NCBI GenBank assembly: GCA_003133205.1
Contig: PKWK01000191.1
Span: 9,908-25,361 of the forward strand
Source of the DNA: Granulicella sp.
GTDB lineage: Bacteria; Acidobacteriota; Terriglobia; Terriglobales; Acidobacteriaceae
DNA length: 15,454 bases
Reading direction: 5' to 3'
Shown piece by piece: positions 12,547-15,454 of this stretch. The notes under the pieces were generated by a model. The model was given only the letters and a program-made list of their open reading frames with translations. It did not search any database and was not told the DNA's origin. The translations under genes were made by a program, and so were the position numbers. Each line of letters begins with the position of its first letter. Position 1 is the first letter of the stretch.

Positions 12547-15390
12547 CTAGGGATAGAGAAGATACTTGCTGCGGCGGGCGTCGAACTCTGCCAGGGCGGG
12601 CGCCCATCCGGCTGCGATGGCGCGGGGATCGTCGCCGCGACTGAGCGCATCCATCGTTTTCGAGTTCGCCACTAATGCTGCTGCCTTGTCGAGCTTGAAC
12701 TGTGCCGGGTACAAGTGATGCAGCGCAGCCAGAATCTCCACCCCCATCTCCGGCGAATCCAAAGCAGAACGATCCGTCACGGCCATCCGCACACCCTCAA
12801 TCGTCTGCCCATGGTACGGATACTTCTCCGCAGTCTCCGCCACCGCAAACCGCGTCGCCGCAAAGGTCACCCCCGGAATCTTCCGCGCCGTCAGATATTC
12901 CGCAACCGTCTTTCCATCGAACCAGGCCGGAACCTCAGCCACAGTCTTAGTTGCCGCCGTCACCCCCGCCCCAAACACCTCAAACGGCATCGCCGTCCCG
13001 CGCCCCACCGAAACACTCGTCGCATCCAGCATCCCCACTCCCGGATACAGCACCGCCTCCTCCATACTCCGCAAATTCGGCGAAGGATTCACCCACTTCA
13101 CCCCCGTCTCATCAAAAAACTCTCCCCGCGTCCACCCCTTCATCGGCACCACCGTTACCGGATTAGCGTGGGGCTTTAGCCCCACGGAAACGCCGCCTTG
13201 AACGAGAGGGGCTTTAGCCCCGGGCTCTACTCCGCACGCCCCCGGATGCTCCCCCGCGTCATACTCCGCCAACTCCCCCAACGTCATCCCATTCCGCACT
13301 GGCTCCGGCATGTAATTGATGTAGCTCGCCGCCATATCCGACACCGGCCCCTGCACCACCTCGCCACCAATCAACGCAGGCCGATCAAGCACCACCACCT
13401 CAAGCGCATGCTCCCGCGCCGCCTCGCATGCCGCAGCTTCGACAAAATATCCCACCACAGTCTCATACGTATAAAACCGAACCCCCGCATCCTGCAGGTC
13501 GATCACCACCGCATCGAGCCCCTTCAAATCCTCTGCCTTCGGCCGCCGATCCGCATCCTTCGGACCATACAGGCTGGTCACCTTAAGCCCCGAAGCCGCA
13601 TCCACCTCCTGCCCAATCTCCGTCGAATCCTTCGCCCCAAAGATCCCATGCTCCGGCGAGAACAGCGCGACCAACTCAATCCCGCTGCCCACCCCACGCA
13701 GCACATCGATCGTCCTTCGTCCCTGAGCATCCAACCCCGTCTGATTTGTGAGCAAACCCACCCGCAGCTTCCCGCCATGCTTCGCCGCCATCTCCTTCAA
13801 AACTGCAAAATTCGTAGCCTCCAGCACATCAATCCCGGTCTTCACATTGGACCCAGCCACCAAACCGGGTGCCCCATTCATCGCAGCCTCATCGCGATGA
13901 GTGGGTTGGAGCGCCACAGAAGCGGGTGCCCCAGGTCTCGCTTCTGAGACCTGGGTTGGAGCGCCACCTATCCCCAGCGCCTTCCCGACATCCGTAGCCA
14001 CCTCACCCCTTAGCGGCGAAATCGGCACCGCCCCTCGCGGATGCACCGAGTTTGCCAGCAGCACCACATACGTATCGCTCCCCGGATCCATCCACAAACT
14101 AGTCCCGGTAAACCCCGTATGCCCAAAGCTCCCAATCGGGAAGACCTCGCCCCGCGGCCGCGAGAACGCCGAATTGATATCCCAACCAAACGCCCGCGCC
14201 GCCACGCCCGTCGTAGCCTTCCCATCCTGCGTAAAAATCGTGGCCCCACCCATCGCCGTCGACGGCTGCTCCGGCCTGGTCATCAACTCCAGCGTTTCCC
14301 GCTTCAGAGGAAAGTCACTCGGCCTCCCCGCTAGCCGATCCAGCAGCGCCTGCGCAAACTTCGCCACATCGTCCGCGGTCGAGAACACCCCCGCATGTCC
14401 CGCCACGCCCCCCATCCGCCGGGTGGTTGGGTCATGCACGGTCCCACGCAGTAAATGATCAAAATTCTGATTCGTCTCCGCCGTCCCCTCGTTGTCATGC
14501 TGAGTCGGCGCCACGTTTGGGACCCACTCCTGACGCTTCCAGGAGTTCGGCCCGCATGGCTGCATCACCGCTTCTCCGTACACCTGCCCCTTTCGATCTT
14601 TACTGAAGGGCATGAAAGCGATGCCATAACCGCAATCCTCGCCCATTGCGAGATACCGCGTATGCGTCATCCCCAAGGGCCCAAAGATCTGCCGCTCCGC
14701 ATATTCATCCAAACTCTCCCCACTCACCTTCTCAACAATCGCCCCCAGCGTTATAAAGTTCACATCCGAATAAACAAACTTAGTCCCCGGCACGCTCTTG
14801 AGCTCCGACTGCATAGCCCGCCGAATCCCCTCCGCCTTATCCGGCTTCGCCAACCCCCACGCATCCTTCAAATTCACATCTTCCGGCAGTCCCGAGTAAT
14901 GCGTCAGCAACTCCCTTACCGTCACCTTCTCTTTCCCATTCACCCCAAACTCCGGCAGATACTTCACCACCGGAGCATCCACATCCACCTTGCCCTGCTC
15001 CACCAACTGCATCACCGCGGTCGCCGTCGCAAGACACTTGGTCAGCGAAGCCATATCAAAAATCGTGTCGACGGTCATCGGCTCGGCTGGGGACGGCTTG
15101 CCGTCGAGGCCTGGCTCGCCGGCATACTTGCGCACGCCATAGGCTTGTTCAAAGACGACTTTGCCTCCGTGCCCGACCAGCAGGATCGCGCCTGGGAGTT
15201 TCTTCTCCGCGATTGCTTTTTCGATGGCTGCCGACGCAGCGGAAAAATCATAGGCGGAAGGCGTGACCTCAGCGGCTAAAGCCGCATTGGTGTGGGGTGT
15301 CTGACGCGGCACGGCTGAAGAGGCTGCGGAAAAAGCCTGGATTCGCGCGGAAAGTGGCGAGAAGCGAGTCCCGGGGGCTAAAGCCCGCAT
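12547..15390 (-). CDS. Fusion of serine beta-lactamase-like and NamZ (DUF1343) exo-muramidase-like domains
   Basis: A 947-residue protein from the first in-window ATG. Residues 48-475 form a class C-like serine hydrolase: SLTK with S115 and K118, YSD at 207-209 in the Y-x-N position, and HTGFTG at 424-429 in the KTG position. Residues 516-947 match NamZ/DUF1343, exo-beta-N-acetylmuramidases of peptidoglycan recycling: RVGLLTNQTG (543-552), LFSPEHGIFG (576-585), DLQDAGVRFYTY (631-642), DRPALIGGE. In Bacillus subtilis the related AmiE and NamZ are separate proteins, so this fusion suggests a coupled wall-turnover enzyme. Palindromic repeats encode parts of the N-terminus, the interdomain linker (about 476-509) and a loop at 722-742. 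The frame stays open upstream to the window edge and no signal peptide is seen from this ATG, so the true start, probably with an export signal, may lie outside. Confidence 0.9.
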   Translation of the reverse strand: MRALAPGTRFSPLSARIQAFSAASSAVPRQTPHTNAALAAEVTPSAYDFSAASAAIEKAIAEKKLPGAILLVGHGGKVVFEQAYGVRKYAGEPGLDGKPSPAEPMTVDTIFDMASLTKCLATATAVMQLVEQGKVDVDAPVVKYLPEFGVNGKEKVTVRELLTHYSGLPEDVNLKDAWGLAKPDKAEGIRRAMQSELKSVPGTKFVYSDVNFITLGAIVEKVSGESLDEYAERQIFGPLGMTHTRYLAMGEDCGYGIAFMPFSKDRKGQVYGEAVMQPCGPNSWKRQEWVPNVAPTQHDNEGTAETNQNFDHLLRGTVHDPTTRRMGGVAGHAGVFSTADDVAKFAQALLDRLAGRPSDFPLKRETLELMTRPEQPSTAMGGATIFTQDGKATTGVAARAFGWDINSAFSRPRGEVFPIGSFGHTGFTGTSLWMDPGSDTYVVLLANSVHPRGAVPISPLRGEVATDVGKALGIGGAPTQVSEARPGAPASVALQPTHRDEAAMNGAPGLVAGSNVKTGIDVLEATNFAVLKEMAAKHGGKLRVGLLTNQTGLDAQGRRTIDVLRGVGSGIELVALFSPEHGIFGAKDSTEIGQEVDAASGLKVTSLYGPKDADRRPKAEDLKGLDAVVIDLQDAGVRFYTYETVVGYFVEAAACEAAREHALEVVVLDRPALIGGEVVQGPVSDMAASYINYMPEPVRNGMTLGELAEYDAGEHPGACGVEPGAKAPLVQGGVSVGLKPHANPVTVVPMKGWTRGEFFDETGVKWVNPSPNLRSMEEAVLYPGVGMLDATSVSVGRGTAMPFEVFGAGVTAATKTVAEVPAWFDGKTVAEYLTARKIPGVTFAATRFAVAETAEKYPYHGQTIEGVRMAVTDRSALDSPEMGVEILAALHHLYPAQFKLDKAAALVANSKTMDALSRGDDPRAIAAGWAPALAEFDARRSKYLLYP
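13167..13221. repeat. Double palindrome with CTTTAG loops inside the NamZ domain
   Basis: CGTGGGGC-TTTA-GCCCCACG (13167-13186) and GGGGC-TTTA-GCCCC (13208-13221) are two perfect hairpins 21 bases apart. They lie inside the coding frame and are translated as GAKAPL and VGLKPH. They fall in a loop just before the conserved VVPMKGWTR segment, where family members are expected to be shorter. Confidence 0.8.
13866..13967. repeat. Two tandem palindromic elements in the interdomain linker
   Basis: Unit 1 (13866-13917) and unit 2 (13923-13967) share the outer blocks CGGGTGCCCCA and TGGGTTGGAGCGCCAC but have unrelated centres. Each centre is self-complementary: in unit 1, 13873-13884 pairs with 13894-13905 (12 bp, one wobble); in unit 2, CCCAGGTCTC pairs with GAGACCTGGG around GCTTCT. 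Both are inside the beta-lactamase-NamZ gene, but they are read in different frames (VALQPTHRDE and GGAPTQVSEARPG). Confidence 0.85.
15272..15327. repeat. CTAAAG palindrome near the start of the fusion gene
   Basis: GCGGC-TAAA-GCCGC (15272-15285) is a perfect hairpin inside the coding frame (translated NAALAAE). About 24 bases on, GGCACGGCTGAAG followed by AGGCTGC looks like a decayed partner hairpin, giving the same two-hairpin layout as the other copies. Only the first hairpin is certain. Confidence 0.6.
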
Positions 15391-15428
15391 TGATTCTGCC
15401 CCCGTTGTGCCGGGACTAAAGTCCCGGC
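15375..15428. repeat. Double CTAAAG palindrome spanning the first in-window ATG
   Basis: GGGC-TAAA-GCCC (15375-15386) and GCCGGGAC-TAAA-GTCCCGGC (15409-15428) are two hairpins 22 bases apart. The ATG at 15390-15388 sits between them, and the frame reads through both. This orientation is the reverse of the 13167-13221 copy. Confidence 0.8.
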
Positions 15429-15454
15429 CTATCTCAGAAACGAGTCTTTCCGCC

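Noticed and set aside
12715..13179. Pro/Arg/His-rich plus-strand frames opposite the NamZ domain
   Set aside because: These are low-complexity shadows of the C-rich third positions of the minus-strand gene.

Overview
The window looks like a chromosomal stretch from a GC-rich acidobacterium of the Terriglobia type (Granulicella, Edaphobacter and Terriglobus are the kind of genera meant). Three things suggest this: an Oar-like TonB-dependent receptor of about 1,140 residues with an N-terminal carboxypeptidase-regulatory-like domain, a sigma factor overlapping a zinc-finger anti-sigma gene, and many short palindromic repeats built around CTAAAG/CTTTAG. The assignment rests on family knowledge, not on a search.

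Layout. The left edge holds the 5' part of a 6-phosphogluconate dehydrogenase gene (minus strand), with a possible small gene upstream of it. Next comes a long intergenic repeat element (copy A, 722-936) and a short unassigned ORF. From 1224 to 3628 (minus) lie an ECF-like sigma factor and a membrane anti-sigma factor whose genes overlap by 4 bases. Divergent from them is a secreted ARPP-1/DUF6569-type protein (3763-4989). After 574 bases without a convincing gene come the TonB-dependent receptor (5564-8995) and, 33 bases later, an Asp/Glu racemase-family gene. A UbiA-type prenyltransferase gene on the minus strand (9805-10806) is broken by one in-frame amber codon. argJ follows on the plus strand, then copy B of the repeat element (12257-12474). 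The window ends with a large minus-strand gene fusing a serine beta-lactamase-like domain to a NamZ/DUF1343 exo-muramidase-like domain.

How genes work together. The sigma/anti-sigma pair is a plausible surface-signalling unit: the anti-sigma has a cytoplasmic zinc-finger motif, one membrane span and a long exported part ending in Asp-box-like motifs. The divergent exported ARPP-1 protein may be a target. The receptor and racemase are probably co-transcribed. The beta-lactamase-NamZ fusion joins activities that are separate neighbouring genes (amiE, namZ) in the Bacillus subtilis cell-wall recycling operon.

Most striking. (1) Two copies of an intergenic element share three 27-base units at identical 42- and 30-base spacings, followed by a conserved GC-rich and TTGATTATA tail. 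(2) Several palindromic elements lie inside the beta-lactamase-NamZ gene without breaking its frame, including two tandem copies in the interdomain linker. (3) The UbiA gene is interrupted by a nonsense codon.
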